A stretch of DNA of 64,000 nucleotides from an uncultured Bacteroidales bacterium (GCA_949297285.1 CASFRL010000033.1:19808-83807), one strand, 5' to 3'; positions 9,505-18,604 are shown, counted from the stretch's first letter. Program-made: numbers and translations. Notes: generated by a model not told the origin, from the sequence alone.

Positions 9505-10467
9505 ATGAAAAAAAAATATATTAATATATCAATGGTATTGATTATACCGTTGTTGGTCATTTTGTCGATCGTTTCATTTAAAAATCCGCAAAGAGATCAG
9601 CTCGATACTTCGATTATAGTCAATGTCGTGCCCGATTTCCCGACAAAGGTAAAATGGGGCGGAGAAACCATCGAGTTGGATAGAATCGATATGAGAGAGC
9701 GATATGATCGGGAATTGACAAGCTTCTGTTATATGCATTCGAATACACTTTTAATACTGAAACGTGCTAATCGTTATTTCCCGATAATCGAACCTATTTT
9801 GAAAAAAAACGGCATTCCTGAAGATTTTGTATACTTAGCAGCTATCGAGAGTTATTTGAATCCTCGAGCAGTATCTCCGGCAAAAGCTGCTGGGATGTGG
9901 CAACTCATGCCTTCTACGGCAAAAGAGTCGGGACTCGAAGTAAATGATTATGTCGATGAGCGATTCAATATTGAAAAATCTACTGAGGCGGCATGTCGCT
10001 ACTTGAAAACCGCTTATAAAAAATATGGAAGTTGGACAACTGTGGCGGCATCCTATAATGCCGGTATGGGAAGGATATCGAATGAGTTGACAAAACAACA
10101 ACATGATTCTTCTTTCGACCTTTGGTTGAATGAAGAGACATCTCGCTATGTATTCAGAGCTTTGGTTTTAAAGGAAATTCTTGAAGAACCGTATCGCTTT
10201 GGCTTTGCAGTAAAAAAACATCAATTGTATCATCCGATACGTACGCGTGAAGTTTTGGTTAATACTCCGATCGAAGACCTTGCCGTATTTGCAAAAAATC
10301 ATGGTATTACGTATGCTCAATTGAAAGAGTTCAATTCATGGCTGAGAGATCGAAGTCTTCCGAATAAAAGCGGAAAAACGTATAAAATATTGATCCCTGA
10401 AAAAGACGATTTGTTTTACAGCACGCGTCAGATACCTGTTTTTAATAAAAAATGGATAATCGATTGA
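9505..10467 (+). CDS. lytic transglycosylase (GH23/MltD-like)
   Basis: A 320-residue peptidoglycan lytic transglycosylase, which cleaves the MurNAc-GlcNAc bond to form 1,6-anhydro ends. An N-terminal hydrophobic segment (about 8-24) acts as signal or anchor. The SLT domain (about 85-215) has the catalytic Glu in AAIESYLNPRAVS, then AGMWQLMPSTA and the ASYNAGMGRI motif. The last 80 residues contain a degenerate LysM-like stretch (IEDLAVFAKNHGITYAQLKEFN). The family is clear; its substrate context (wall turnover or letting secretion machinery through) is not shown by the sequence. Confidence 0.9.
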   Translation: MKKKYINISMVLIIPLLVILSIVSFKNPQRDQLDTSIIVNVVPDFPTKVKWGGETIELDRIDMRERYDRELTSFCYMHSNTLLILKRANRYFPIIEPILKKNGIPEDFVYLAAIESYLNPRAVSPAKAAGMWQLMPSTAKESGLEVNDYVDERFNIEKSTEAACRYLKTAYKKYGSWTTVAASYNAGMGRISNELTKQQHDSSFDLWLNEETSRYVFRALVLKEILEEPYRFGFAVKKHQLYHPIRTREVLVNTPIEDLAVFAKNHGITYAQLKEFNSWLRDRSLPNKSGKTYKILIPEKDDLFYSTRQIPVFNKKWIID

Positions 10468-10516
10468 CATATCGTTAAACCTCGTTATTCGTAATTTATA
10501 AAAATTTGAGTAGTTG

Positions 10517-13339
10517 ATGATTAATAAAGACGATAAGATAGAAGTACTTGGTGCACGTGTACACAACCTAAAAAATATAGATGTTGAGATTCCCCGGAAT
10601 AGTTTTACGGTTATTACTGGATTAAGTGGCAGCGGAAAATCCTCATTGGCGTTCGATACAATATTTGCAGAAGGGCAACGCCGTTATATCGAAACATTTT
10701 CTGCGTATGCTCGCAATTTTTTGGGAAATATGGAGCGCCCCGATGTAGATAAGATAACGGGATTGAGCCCGGTTATATCTATTGAACAGAAGACGACCAA
10801 TAAAAACCCTCGTTCGACCGTAGGAACAACTACCGAAATATATGATTTTCTAAGGCTTTTGTACGCCCGTGCCGGTGAGGCATATTCGTATATATCGGGA
10901 GAAAAGATGGTAAAATATACCGAGGAGCAAATTTTGTCTTTAATTCTTGAACGGTATAAGGGCCGGAAAACGTATATTTTGGCTCCATTGGTAAGAAACC
11001 GTAAGGGGCATTATAAGGAACTTTTCGAACAAGTTCGTAAAAAAGGTTATTTAACGGTACGTGTCGATGGTGAATTGCGCGAAATTCTGCGTGGGATGAA
11101 ACTCGACCGTTATAAAAACCATAGTGTAGAACTGGTAATCGATAAGTTGATCGTTTCAGAAAAAGATGAACGACGCCTGAAAGAGAGCGTACAGGTCGCT
11201 ATGAAGCAGGGTGACGGATTAATTATGATTTTAGATGTCGAAACCGGAGAGGTGCGACATTACAGTCGTATGTTGATGGATCCGAAAACCGGACTTTCGT
11301 ATAGTGAACCGGCACCACATAATTTTTCTTTTAATTCTCCACAAGGGGCATGTCCCAGATGCAAAGGGTTGGGCTATGTCAATGTTATTGATAAGAATAA
11401 AATAATTCCTGATCCTGAATTGTCGATATATCAAGGCGGAATCGTTCCGTTAGGAAAATATAAAAACGCCCTTTTATTCTGGCAAATAGAGGCCATTTGC
11501 GAGAAATATGGCGTTACGCTGAAAACGCCATTGAAAGATATTCCGGAAGAAGCTTTGGACGATATTCTAAATGGAACGGAAGAACGGTTGAATATAAAAA
11601 ATCAATCGTTAGGAAACTCGAACTATTTCCTCTCTTATGACGGCTTGATAAAATATATTGAAATGCAGCAGCAAAGTGAAGCTACTGCGCAGGCACAGAA
11701 ATGGGCGGGACAGTTTGTGAAAACGATCGTTTGTCCACAATGCAATGGACACCGATTGAATGAAGAGGCCTTGCATTATCGCATACAAGGAAAAAATATT
11801 TCCGATCTGGCCGAAATGGATATCGCTGAACTCTCTCGTTGGTTGGATACAATAGAGGAACAAATGTCCTCAAAACAGGCAGCAATTGCAAAGGAAATTT
11901 TAAAGGAAATACGAACAAGATTGCATTTTCTGGTAGATGTCGGGCTGGAGTATCTAAATCTGAATCGGCCATCGGCAACTCTTTCCGGTGGAGAAAGTCA
12001 GCGTATACGGCTGGCGACACAAATAGGTTCGCAATTGGTAAATGTCTTATATATATTGGATGAACCCAGTATCGGATTACATCAGAGAGACAATACCCGA
12101 TTGATACGGTCGCTAAAACAACTTCGGGATTCGGGTAATTCCATTATCGTAGTCGAGCATGACAAAGAAATGATGCTGGAAGCCGATTATATTATCGATA
12201 TGGGCCCCAGAGCCGGACGGCTTGGGGGAGAAGTTGTCTTTACGGGAACTCCGGAGGAGATGCTGAAAACGAATACTTTGACAGCCGCATATTTAACTGG
12301 AAATTTAAAAATACCTGTCCCGGAAAAGCGAAGAACCGGAAACGGAAAATCCATAGTCTTACAAGGTGCAACAGGGAATAATCTGAAAAACCTTACTGTC
12401 GAATTTCCATTGGGAAAGTTTATTTGTGTAACGGGGGTTTCTGGAAGTGGAAAATCGAGTTTGATCAACGGGACGCTGCAACCGATAATCAGTCACCTGT
12501 TTTACCGTGCACAGCGGGAACCTCTTCCTTATACAAACATAGAGGGTTTGGAATATATAGACAAGATTGTCAACGTCGATCAATCTCCGTTAGGACGTAC
12601 ACCCCGTTCGAATCCGGCAACCTATACGGGCGTATTTTCAGATATACGGAATGTCTTTGTCGATCTTCCGGAAGCAAAAATCCGAGGGTATAAACCGGGG
12701 CGTTTTTCTTTTAATGTTGCAGGCGGTCGTTGTGAAGTCTGCGGAGGCAACGGATATAAGACTATCGAAATGAATTTCTTGCCGGATGTATTGGTCCCTT
12801 GTGAAGAGTGCCACGGAAAACGATATAATCGTGAAACGTTAGAGGTACGTTTCAAAGGTAAATCTATTGCCGATGTCCTTGATATGACGATCAATCAGGC
12901 TGTCGAATTTTTTGAAAATATTCCGGCGATATTGAACAAGATAAAAGTACTTCAAGATGTCGGTCTGGGTTATATAAAATTGGGACAGCCATCTACAACT
13001 CTTTCGGGAGGTGAAAGTCAACGGGTGAAGTTGGCAACCGAATTATCTAAAAAAGATACGGGAAAGACTCTTTATATATTGGACGAACCGACAACCGGAT
13101 TGCATTTTGAAGATATACGGGTTTTATTGAATGTACTCAACCGTTTGGTGGATAAAGGAAATACCGTTTTAGTAATCGAGCATAATATGGATGTAATAAA
13201 ATCTGCCGATTATATTATCGATATGGGACCCGAAGGCGGGCAGGAGGGAGGCCGTATTCTGGCTACCGGTACACCGGAAGAGATATGTAAGGTAACAAAC
13301 TCCTATACTGCACAATATTTGAAAGAAGAACTAAAATAA
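10517..13339 (+). CDS. uvrA: excinuclease ABC subunit A
   Basis: UvrA is the damage-recognition ATPase of nucleotide excision repair. The 940-residue length equals E. coli UvrA. It has two ABC cassettes with Walker A motifs GLSGSGKSSLAF and GVSGSGKSSLIN, signature motifs LSGGESQRIRLA and LSGGESQRVKLA, and zinc-finger pairs (CPRCKGLG with CPQCNGHRL; CEVCGGNGY with CEECHGKRY). The ATG at 10517 is preferred over a TTG one codon earlier. It is preceded 49 bases upstream by the transglycosylase gene; a separate promoter is likely but not clear. Confidence 0.97.
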   Translation: MINKDDKIEVLGARVHNLKNIDVEIPRNSFTVITGLSGSGKSSLAFDTIFAEGQRRYIETFSAYARNFLGNMERPDVDKITGLSPVISIEQKTTNKNPRSTVGTTTEIYDFLRLLYARAGEAYSYISGEKMVKYTEEQILSLILERYKGRKTYILAPLVRNRKGHYKELFEQVRKKGYLTVRVDGELREILRGMKLDRYKNHSVELVIDKLIVSEKDERRLKESVQVAMKQGDGLIMILDVETGEVRHYSRMLMDPKTGLSYSEPAPHNFSFNSPQGACPRCKGLGYVNVIDKNKIIPDPELSIYQGGIVPLGKYKNALLFWQIEAICEKYGVTLKTPLKDIPEEALDDILNGTEERLNIKNQSLGNSNYFLSYDGLIKYIEMQQQSEATAQAQKWAGQFVKTIVCPQCNGHRLNEEALHYRIQGKNISDLAEMDIAELSRWLDTIEEQMSSKQAAIAKEILKEIRTRLHFLVDVGLEYLNLNRPSATLSGGESQRIRLATQIGSQLVNVLYILDEPSIGLHQRDNTRLIRSLKQLRDSGNSIIVVEHDKEMMLEADYIIDMGPRAGRLGGEVVFTGTPEEMLKTNTLTAAYLTGNLKIPVPEKRRTGNGKSIVLQGATGNNLKNLTVEFPLGKFICVTGVSGSGKSSLINGTLQPIISHLFYRAQREPLPYTNIEGLEYIDKIVNVDQSPLGRTPRSNPATYTGVFSDIRNVFVDLPEAKIRGYKPGRFSFNVAGGRCEVCGGNGYKTIEMNFLPDVLVPCEECHGKRYNRETLEVRFKGKSIADVLDMTINQAVEFFENIPAILNKIKVLQDVGLGYIKLGQPSTTLSGGESQRVKLATELSKKDTGKTLYILDEPTTGLHFEDIRVLLNVLNRLVDKGNTVLVIEHNMDVIKSADYIIDMGPEGGQEGGRILATGTPEEICKVTNSYTAQYLKEELK

Positions 13340-13366
13340 AGAGTTATTGCTTTATGCAATTTTATG

Positions 13367-13428
13367 GTTTGTGCTTGCGAAATATCGGTCTGACAATATA
13401 CAGAATCCGGAATAAGGCAAGCACAAAC
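13367..13428. repeat. 12-bp inverted repeat downstream of uvrA
   Basis: GTTTGTGCTTGC (13367-13378) is exactly complementary to GCAAGCACAAAC (13417-13428), with a 38-base spacer. There is no T run after it, so it is not a standard terminator. The surrounding 13340-13600 gap holds no gene that I can see. It may be a 3'-UTR structure or the stem of a small RNA. Confidence 0.5.
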
Positions 13429-13600
13429 GAACCTATCTCGAATATAATTCGAGAAATTAATAGATGAATAAACTGTGGAAGTTTTTAAAGTTGGATTTTT
13501 ATAAATCGATATTCTATCCTATATAAATTGGGTATTTCTATATTTAGTTACATACATTCCGAAATTCATTAATCTGGTATCGGGCTTTATCAGTACTTTA

Positions 13601-13924
13601 TTATAAAGTATCTTGATTTTCTTCAATATTGCCTTTCTCTGGAGAATTCTCCTTAATGTATGACATTACTTCATTGAGCCCAGTCGTAAATTTCTCAAAA
13701 TCCTCTTGATACAAAAAGATCTTATGTTTTTCAAATTGAACGGTAGGATTGTTATCTTCCCCGGATATTATTTTTTTACTTTCCGTGATAGCCAGAAAAA
13801 ATTCATCTTTCTTGTTCTTTTTAACATCTAAGTAATAGATTCTTTTTCCAGCTTTCAAGGTTTTGGTAAATACTATGTCATTTTCCTTTTTATTGGAAGT
13901 GTCTTCCTTTCTTAGATTTTCCAT
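13601..13924 (-). CDS. PUR-family DNA/RNA-binding protein (DUF3276)
   Basis: A 107-residue protein of the DUF3276 group, common in Bacteroidetes and related to the Pur-alpha nucleic-acid-binding fold. The core is IVFTKTLKAGKRIYYLDVKKNKKDEFFLAITESKK followed by VQFEKHKIFLYQEDFEKFTTGLNEVMSYI. It has a charged N-terminus (MENLRKEDTSNKKEND) and an acidic tail. No signal peptide, so it acts in the cytoplasm. It stands alone, divergent from nusB. Its function is not established; nucleic-acid binding is inferred from the fold. Confidence 0.85.
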   Translation of the reverse strand: MENLRKEDTSNKKENDIVFTKTLKAGKRIYYLDVKKNKKDEFFLAITESKKIISGEDNNPTVQFEKHKIFLYQEDFEKFTTGLNEVMSYIKENSPEKGNIEENQDTL

Positions 13925-14114
13925 ATTAAGTAAAATTCTAATGTGTTGTAATGAAATATTTTATTAATTATATAATAAATGCAAATATGCTATTTTATTT
14001 TGAAGAAACAAATATTTTGCAATAACATTTTAAAAATAAGAAGAGGCCGCATTTTTCTTATACCGGTTTTGCGAAAAAAACAGCTTTTTAAGTCGAACTA
14101 CAACAAAAAAATAA

Positions 14115-14122
14115 TACCTTTG
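14115..14122 (+). promoter_or_regulatory. -7 element of the nusB promoter
   Basis: TACCTTTG matches TAnnTTTG 32 bases before the nusB start at 14154. The 13925-14153 gap is the divergent regulatory region of DUF3276 and nusB. Confidence 0.6.
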
Positions 14123-14153
14123 CAGCCGCATAATACAAAAAAGATCTTTTAAA

Positions 14154-15083
14154 ATGGTGAATCGAATTTTAATCCGAATCAAAATTGTACAAATAGTTTA
14201 TTCTCATTTACTGAATAAAGATAAAGATATAAATACTTCGGAAAAAGAGTTGTTTTTCAGTTTAGAGAAAGCATATGAGCTATATCACTATTTGTTGATT
14301 TTAATGATCGAATTAACAAATGCCCAAAGTAAACGCATAGAAAATGCCCGTTTTAAATATACGGCAACCGCAGCAGAGAAAAATCCGGATACCCGTTTGG
14401 TGAACAATCGATTTATCGCCCAATTAAGAGAAAACCGGATGTTGAATGAATATATCAACCGTCAGTCTCTGTCATGGGTAAACGAACCTGATTTTATCCG
14501 CATTATGTTAGATCGTATTCTGGCCTCGGATTTTTATAAAGCATACATAACCTCCGAAGAAGATTCATATGCAGTCGATCAAGATTTTTGGAAAAAGGTC
14601 TTTAAGCACATTATTGTAGAGGATGAAGATTTATCCGAAATTCTGGAAGCTAAAAGCCTTTATTGGAATGATGATTTGGAAACGATCTCAACTTTTGTAC
14701 TGAAGACAATCAAGCGTTTCGACGAGAGCAAAGGGGCAGAACAGGAACTTCTACCGATGTTTAAAGACGATGAAGATATCGAGTTTGCCAAAACTCTCTT
14801 CAGACAAACGCTCATGAATGTTGAAGCCAATAAAAAGCTGATCGATCAACACACCAAAAATTGGGAAATCGATCGGGTTGCGTTTATGGACATTGTGATT
14901 ATGCTGGTTGCCATTGCAGAGATAAAATCATTCCCGAGTATTCCGGTCAGAGTAACATTGAACGAATATATAGAAATTGCGAAATCGTATAGTACCGTAA
15001 AAAGCGGACATTTTATAAATGGAATATTAGACGCGGTTATTTCACAATTGAAAAAAGATGGAGTTTTAATCGATAAAATGTAA
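14154..15083 (+). CDS. nusB: transcription antitermination factor NusB (long Bacteroidetes form)
   Basis: NusB with NusE binds boxA RNA and promotes rRNA antitermination. The protein has 309 residues, about twice the E. coli length. The canonical NusB domain is in the C-terminal half (EFAKTLFRQTLMNVEANKKLIDQHTKNWEIDRVAFMDIVIMLVAIAEI, then PVRVTLNEYIEIAKSYSTVKSGHFINGILDAV). The N-terminal ~150 residues are a degenerate helical extension starting MVNRILIRIKIVQIVYSH, as is usual in this phylum. It leads the series nusB-yajC-ybbR-coaE. Confidence 0.92.
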   Translation: MVNRILIRIKIVQIVYSHLLNKDKDINTSEKELFFSLEKAYELYHYLLILMIELTNAQSKRIENARFKYTATAAEKNPDTRLVNNRFIAQLRENRMLNEYINRQSLSWVNEPDFIRIMLDRILASDFYKAYITSEEDSYAVDQDFWKKVFKHIIVEDEDLSEILEAKSLYWNDDLETISTFVLKTIKRFDESKGAEQELLPMFKDDEDIEFAKTLFRQTLMNVEANKKLIDQHTKNWEIDRVAFMDIVIMLVAIAEIKSFPSIPVRVTLNEYIEIAKSYSTVKSGHFINGILDAVISQLKKDGVLIDKM

Positions 15084-15135
15084 ATATATATTATTTCATT
15101 CTTATATTATTTTTTTTAATCTCACTTTTTTCTCA

Positions 15136-15143
15136 TATCTTTG
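15136..15143 (+). promoter_or_regulatory. -7 element upstream of yajC
   Basis: TATCTTTG, an exact TAnnTTTG match, lies 51 bases before the yajC start and suggests yajC has its own promoter despite following nusB. Confidence 0.55.
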
Positions 15144-15194
15144 TTATTTATATTGATAATTAAATTTTAATCGTTTAACAAATAAATTGAAATT

Positions 15195-15515
15195 ATGACG
15201 TTATTGACAATTTTATTGCAACAACAAGGACAAGGAGCCGGATGGTCAAGCATAATCATGATGGTTGCTTTAGTTGCCATTTTCTATTTTTTCATGATTC
15301 GTCCTCAGACAAAAAGACAAAAAGAAATTCGGAAATTCCGTGAATCATTGAAAGTCGGAGACAAAGTCGTTACTGCCGGTGGTATTTATGGAAAAATTAA
15401 AGAAATAAAAGATAATATTATCGTATTGGAAGTTGCTGAGAATGTACGCATCCGCATCGACAGATCTTCGATATATGCTACTGCAGCAGATTCGACAACG
15501 ACAACTCAAGCCTAA
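15195..15515 (+). CDS. yajC: preprotein translocase subunit YajC
   Basis: A 106-residue accessory subunit of the SecDF-YajC complex in the inner membrane. One transmembrane helix (about 18-37, SIIMMVALVAIFYFFMIRPQ) is followed by the family motif RPQTKRQKE and the cytoplasmic SLKVGDKVVTAGGIYGKIKEIKDNIIVLEV segment. The length is normal. It lies between nusB and ybbR in an order commonly seen in Bacteroidetes. Confidence 0.94.
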   Translation: MTLLTILLQQQGQGAGWSSIIMMVALVAIFYFFMIRPQTKRQKEIRKFRESLKVGDKVVTAGGIYGKIKEIKDNIIVLEVAENVRIRIDRSSIYATAADSTTTTQA

Positions 15516-15604
15516 AGCTTAGGTTGACAGACGTTTTATAGAAGATTTTAAAATCATTGAAGATAAAGTTTTTTATTTATAATTCTATACTGAATAAAAA
15601 ACTT

Positions 15605-15612
15605 TATCTTTG
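15605..15612 (+). promoter_or_regulatory. -7 element upstream of ybbR-like gene
   Basis: TATCTTTG lies 24 bases before the ATG at 15637. A transcript starting about 7 bases downstream would have a very short leader, and this position also argues against the TTG start at 15610. Confidence 0.55.
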
Positions 15613-15636
15613 TTTTTATTAGAATCTGTTGTTCAC

Positions 15637-16650
15637 ATGAGAGAGACTATAAGACGTTATATTCAAATCAATGTAAAAAAATGGATGCATAATGCAAACG
15701 TTTTTTTACATAGCAAAAGGAGTAAAGAAGTTATTACTTTTATCCTGTTTTTGGGTTTATCGTTTCTTTTCTGGATATTGCAATCGTTAAATGAAGAGGT
15801 TGAAGCCTCGTTTAAGATACCGATTCGTTTTGTCAATGTCCCGGACAAAGTAATGATTACAAACGATTATGCACAACATCTGGATATCCGAATACGGGAT
15901 AATGGAACGACTATGATGAATTACATGATAGATCGTTTTGCTCCGATCGAAATAGACTTTAATCAATACCAAAACAAACGCGGACAGTTTACGATCTCTC
16001 TATCGGAATTGAATACTTTAGTTCGTAAACGACTTAAAAACACGACGGCACTGGTTTCTGTATCGCCAGACTCTATATCTTTATATTATTCTCAAAATAA
16101 AGGAGCTAAATATAAATTGCGCTTGGTGGGCTCTGTATCGACAATACCGCAATGCGTTATCAATGGCGAAATATCATCTAATGTCGACTCCGTTACGGTA
16201 TATGCTCCTTCGTATATTCTGAATTCTATTAAAACGATAGAAACCGATTCGTTTATTTTAAGGAATTTATCCGACACGGCAATCCATAATATTTCGATAA
16301 AAAAAATAAGAGGGGCTAAAATTGTCCCTGACAAAGTTAATGTTACAATTCCTGTGGAAGAAATAACGATGAAGAAAATGACACTTACCGTTAATACCGA
16401 GAATATTCCGGATAATATGACAATGCTTCTTTTCCCAGCTACGGTTGAAGTCAGTTATATGCTTCCGATCAGCCATTTTTCGAAAATTACGACAGGAGAT
16501 GTGGAAGTCGGGATAGTCTATGAGCAAATAAAAAATGATAATTTAAAAAATAAATTGGCGGTAAAAGTTTTGAAACAGCCTCCGTTTATCAAACATTTGC
16601 AAATATATCCGGATAGCGTAGAGTATATTTTGGAGGAAAAAGTAGAATGA
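15637..16650 (+). CDS. YbbR-like domain protein (CdaR-type)
   Basis: A 337-residue membrane-anchored protein with YbbR repeats. The open frame extends to a TTG at 15610, but the ATG at 15637 (MRETIRRYIQ) is preferred because a promoter element overlaps the earlier start. One transmembrane helix at about 32-52 (VITFILFLGLSFLFWIL) is followed by an extracytoplasmic region with YbbR-type sheets (SFKIPIRFVNVPDKVMIT..., KYKLRLVGSVSTIPQCVI..., VTVYAPSYILNSIKTIET). In Firmicutes the homologue CdaR regulates a diadenylate cyclase; no cyclase gene is adjacent here. Its stop overlaps the coaE start (ATGA), giving translational coupling. Confidence 0.85.
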   Translation: MRETIRRYIQINVKKWMHNANVFLHSKRSKEVITFILFLGLSFLFWILQSLNEEVEASFKIPIRFVNVPDKVMITNDYAQHLDIRIRDNGTTMMNYMIDRFAPIEIDFNQYQNKRGQFTISLSELNTLVRKRLKNTTALVSVSPDSISLYYSQNKGAKYKLRLVGSVSTIPQCVINGEISSNVDSVTVYAPSYILNSIKTIETDSFILRNLSDTAIHNISIKKIRGAKIVPDKVNVTIPVEEITMKKMTLTVNTENIPDNMTMLLFPATVEVSYMLPISHFSKITTGDVEVGIVYEQIKNDNLKNKLAVKVLKQPPFIKHLQIYPDSVEYILEEKVE

Positions 16651-17228
16651 GATCGATAGGAATAACAGGGGGGATCGGATCGGGGAAATCAGTGGTCAGT
16701 CATTTCTTGCGAATATTAGGCTTTCCGGTATATGATAGCGATGCAGAGGCAAAAAAATTAATGAATACTCATCCGAAGATAAGAGAAAGCCTTATTGGCA
16801 TATTGGGAGCCGATATCTATACAGGTGATGAACTGAATAAAGCGATGTTGTCTCGTCTCATATTTACCGATCCGTTATTGCTGCAAAAAATCAATGCAAT
16901 TGTTCATCCTGTAGTGCGACAAGATTACAAGTCTTGGCGCTTACGACAAAAGACGGCTTTTGTTTTTATGGAGTCTGCAATTTTGTTCGAATCAGGATTT
17001 GAGTCTTCCGTCGATGAAGTATGGGCGGTTACAGCACCGGAAAATATACGCATTTATCGTGTAATGGCAAGAAATAATTGCGAGGAAAAGGAGGTGAGAC
17101 AAAGAATGTCGGCTCAGTTGGATGAGACTGAAAAATGTAGAAAAGCAGATCGAGTTATCTTGAATGATGGTAAAATTCCTCTGATTCCGCAAATATTAAA
17201 TTGCTTAAGTTCTGAGGAGAAACTGTAA
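16647..17228 (+). CDS. coaE: dephospho-CoA kinase
   Basis: Last step of coenzyme A synthesis: phosphorylation of dephospho-CoA at the 3'-hydroxyl. 193 residues, the normal size. The P-loop is at the N-terminus (GITGGIGSGKS), followed by YDSDAEAKKLM, the FVFMESAILFESG segment and the lid region VRQRMSAQLDETEKCRKADRVILNDG. The start overlaps the ybbR stop by 4 bases. Confidence 0.95.
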   Translation: MRSIGITGGIGSGKSVVSHFLRILGFPVYDSDAEAKKLMNTHPKIRESLIGILGADIYTGDELNKAMLSRLIFTDPLLLQKINAIVHPVVRQDYKSWRLRQKTAFVFMESAILFESGFESSVDEVWAVTAPENIRIYRVMARNNCEEKEVRQRMSAQLDETEKCRKADRVILNDGKIPLIPQILNCLSSEEKL

Positions 17229-17288
17229 TGTTAAGAATCTTTTGGCACAAAAAAGCCGACAACGATTGATAAATTAAATATTGAATAT

Positions 17289-17296
17289 TACATTTG
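17289..17296 (+). promoter_or_regulatory. -7 element of the DUF5606 gene promoter
   Basis: TACATTTG matches TAnnTTTG 34 bases before the ATG at 17331. ATTG at 17265-17268 sits 20 bases upstream as a -33 candidate. Confidence 0.6.
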
Positions 17297-17330
17297 CACC
17301 GATTTAATCTCTAAAAATTACTACAATATT

Positions 17331-17753
17331 ATGTTGAAAAAAATTCTTTCCATATCCGGAAAACCCGGATTATATAAATTGGTATCACAAGCCAAAAATA
17401 TGTTGATTGTAGAATCTATTATTACCGGGAAACGAACTCCTGCGTATGCTCATGATAAAGTCATATCATTAGGCGATATCGCTATTTTTACCGAAGGTGG
17501 AGAGGTTCATTTAAGAGACGTATTGGCAAAAATCAAGGAAAAGGAAAATGGCGCAGTAGCGTCTATCGATCTTAAATCAGACCCGGAAACATTGCGAAAA
17601 TATTTTGCAGAGATTTTACCAGATTTCGATCGAGACAGAGTTTATCCGACCGATATAAAGAAATTGTTGAGTTGGTATAATTTGCTCGTAGAAAAAGGCC
17701 TTGCCGAATTTTCTGAAGAAAAAGAGGAAACAGAAAAAGCAGAAAAAGAGTAA
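17331..17753 (+). CDS. DUF5606 family protein
   Basis: A 140-residue cytoplasmic protein of the Bacteroidetes-specific DUF5606 group. The start MLKKILSISGKPGLYKLVSQAKNMLIVESI is characteristic, followed by TPAYAHDKVISLGDIAIFTE and a conserved ILPDFDRDRVYPTDIKKLLSWYNLLVEKG segment. The tail is acidic and Glu/Lys-rich (EEKEETEKAEKE). No function is established. It follows coaE but has its own promoter element and a terminator behind it. Confidence 0.85.
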   Translation: MLKKILSISGKPGLYKLVSQAKNMLIVESIITGKRTPAYAHDKVISLGDIAIFTEGGEVHLRDVLAKIKEKENGAVASIDLKSDPETLRKYFAEILPDFDRDRVYPTDIKKLLSWYNLLVEKGLAEFSEEKEETEKAEKE

Positions 17754-17775
17754 AATATCTTTATTATAAACCAGT

Positions 17776-17812
17776 AAAAGCCTGATTTCCAACATAAAAA
17801 TCGGGCTTTTTT
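17776..17812 (+). terminator. terminator after the DUF5606 gene
   Basis: AAAAGCCTGATTT (17776-17788) pairs with AAATCGGGCTTTT (17798-17810), with one G-T wobble, followed by further T residues. Confidence 0.85.
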
Positions 17813-17841
17813 ATTATAAATCTTATATAAACCGATAGAAA

Positions 17842-18486
17842 ATGAGACAAAAGATTGATATCGATAATTGGGAAAGAAAAGAGAATTATCTCTTTTTTAA
17901 AGATTTTACAAATCCGTACTATACTGTAACATCTTTTGTTGACGTCTCGAATGCTTATGCCGCATCAAAACAATTAAATATAAAGTTTTCGCAATTGGCG
18001 ATGTACGCTTCTTTAAAAGCCGTGAATGAAATAGAGCCATTACGTTACAGGCAGATAGAAGGTAAAGTCTGGCTTTTCGATTCGATAAGGCTCAATACGG
18101 CAGTTTCGCTTCCTGATCATTCTTTTATTTCGGTAATAGTTCCTTACAAACCTTCGTTAAAAGAATTTGTCGCATCGATTCAAGAGCAGATCGATCTTGC
18201 ACAAAAAGGTTTAGGGGATGCATATAGCCTCGATTCAGAAAAAGATGTTGTCGTTATCAGTGTCAATCCGTGGTATAGCTTTACCGGAATGCAATTCCAA
18301 TTTCCGAAAAACGCAGGAGAAAATATGCCGTTGTCTATTTTCGGGAAAATAACCGAAGAGAACGGAGTTAAGAAAATGCCTGTTGCAATGAGTTTTCACC
18401 ATGGTTTTGTCGATGGTTATTACGTAGGACAATACTGGGAAAAGTTTCAACAAAATTTAGATTCTTTCTATCATCGTGTCCAATAA
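17842..18486 (+). CDS. chloramphenicol acetyltransferase family protein
   Basis: A 214-residue member of the trimeric CAT fold, which uses acetyl-CoA to acetylate a hydroxyl. Features are the start FKDFTNPYYTVTSFVDVSNAY, RYRQIEGKVWLFDSI, NPWYSFTGMQF and the catalytic motif HHGFVDGYYVGQYWE near the C-terminus (classical CATs have HHAVCDGYH). The length equals true CATs. Bacteroidetes genomes often carry a chromosomal homologue like this with no mobile element nearby, so drug resistance should not be assumed. A terminator separates it from the preceding gene. Confidence 0.82.
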   Translation: MRQKIDIDNWERKENYLFFKDFTNPYYTVTSFVDVSNAYAASKQLNIKFSQLAMYASLKAVNEIEPLRYRQIEGKVWLFDSIRLNTAVSLPDHSFISVIVPYKPSLKEFVASIQEQIDLAQKGLGDAYSLDSEKDVVVISVNPWYSFTGMQFQFPKNAGENMPLSIFGKITEENGVKKMPVAMSFHHGFVDGYYVGQYWEKFQQNLDSFYHRVQ

Positions 18487-18604
18487 GAAAAATTTATATA
18501 TCTCTAAGATTGAAGATTTAAAAAAGTAGAAATAATATAAAATTTCTGTATCTTCGTTTCCTTAATATTGTTCTTTCTAATACACACATATAAAAATGAT
18601 TATC

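Noticed and set aside
17842..18486. Acquired chloramphenicol resistance gene
   Set aside because: Homology to the CAT fold is clear, but composition matches the neighbours and there is no mobile context; resistance is not supported.
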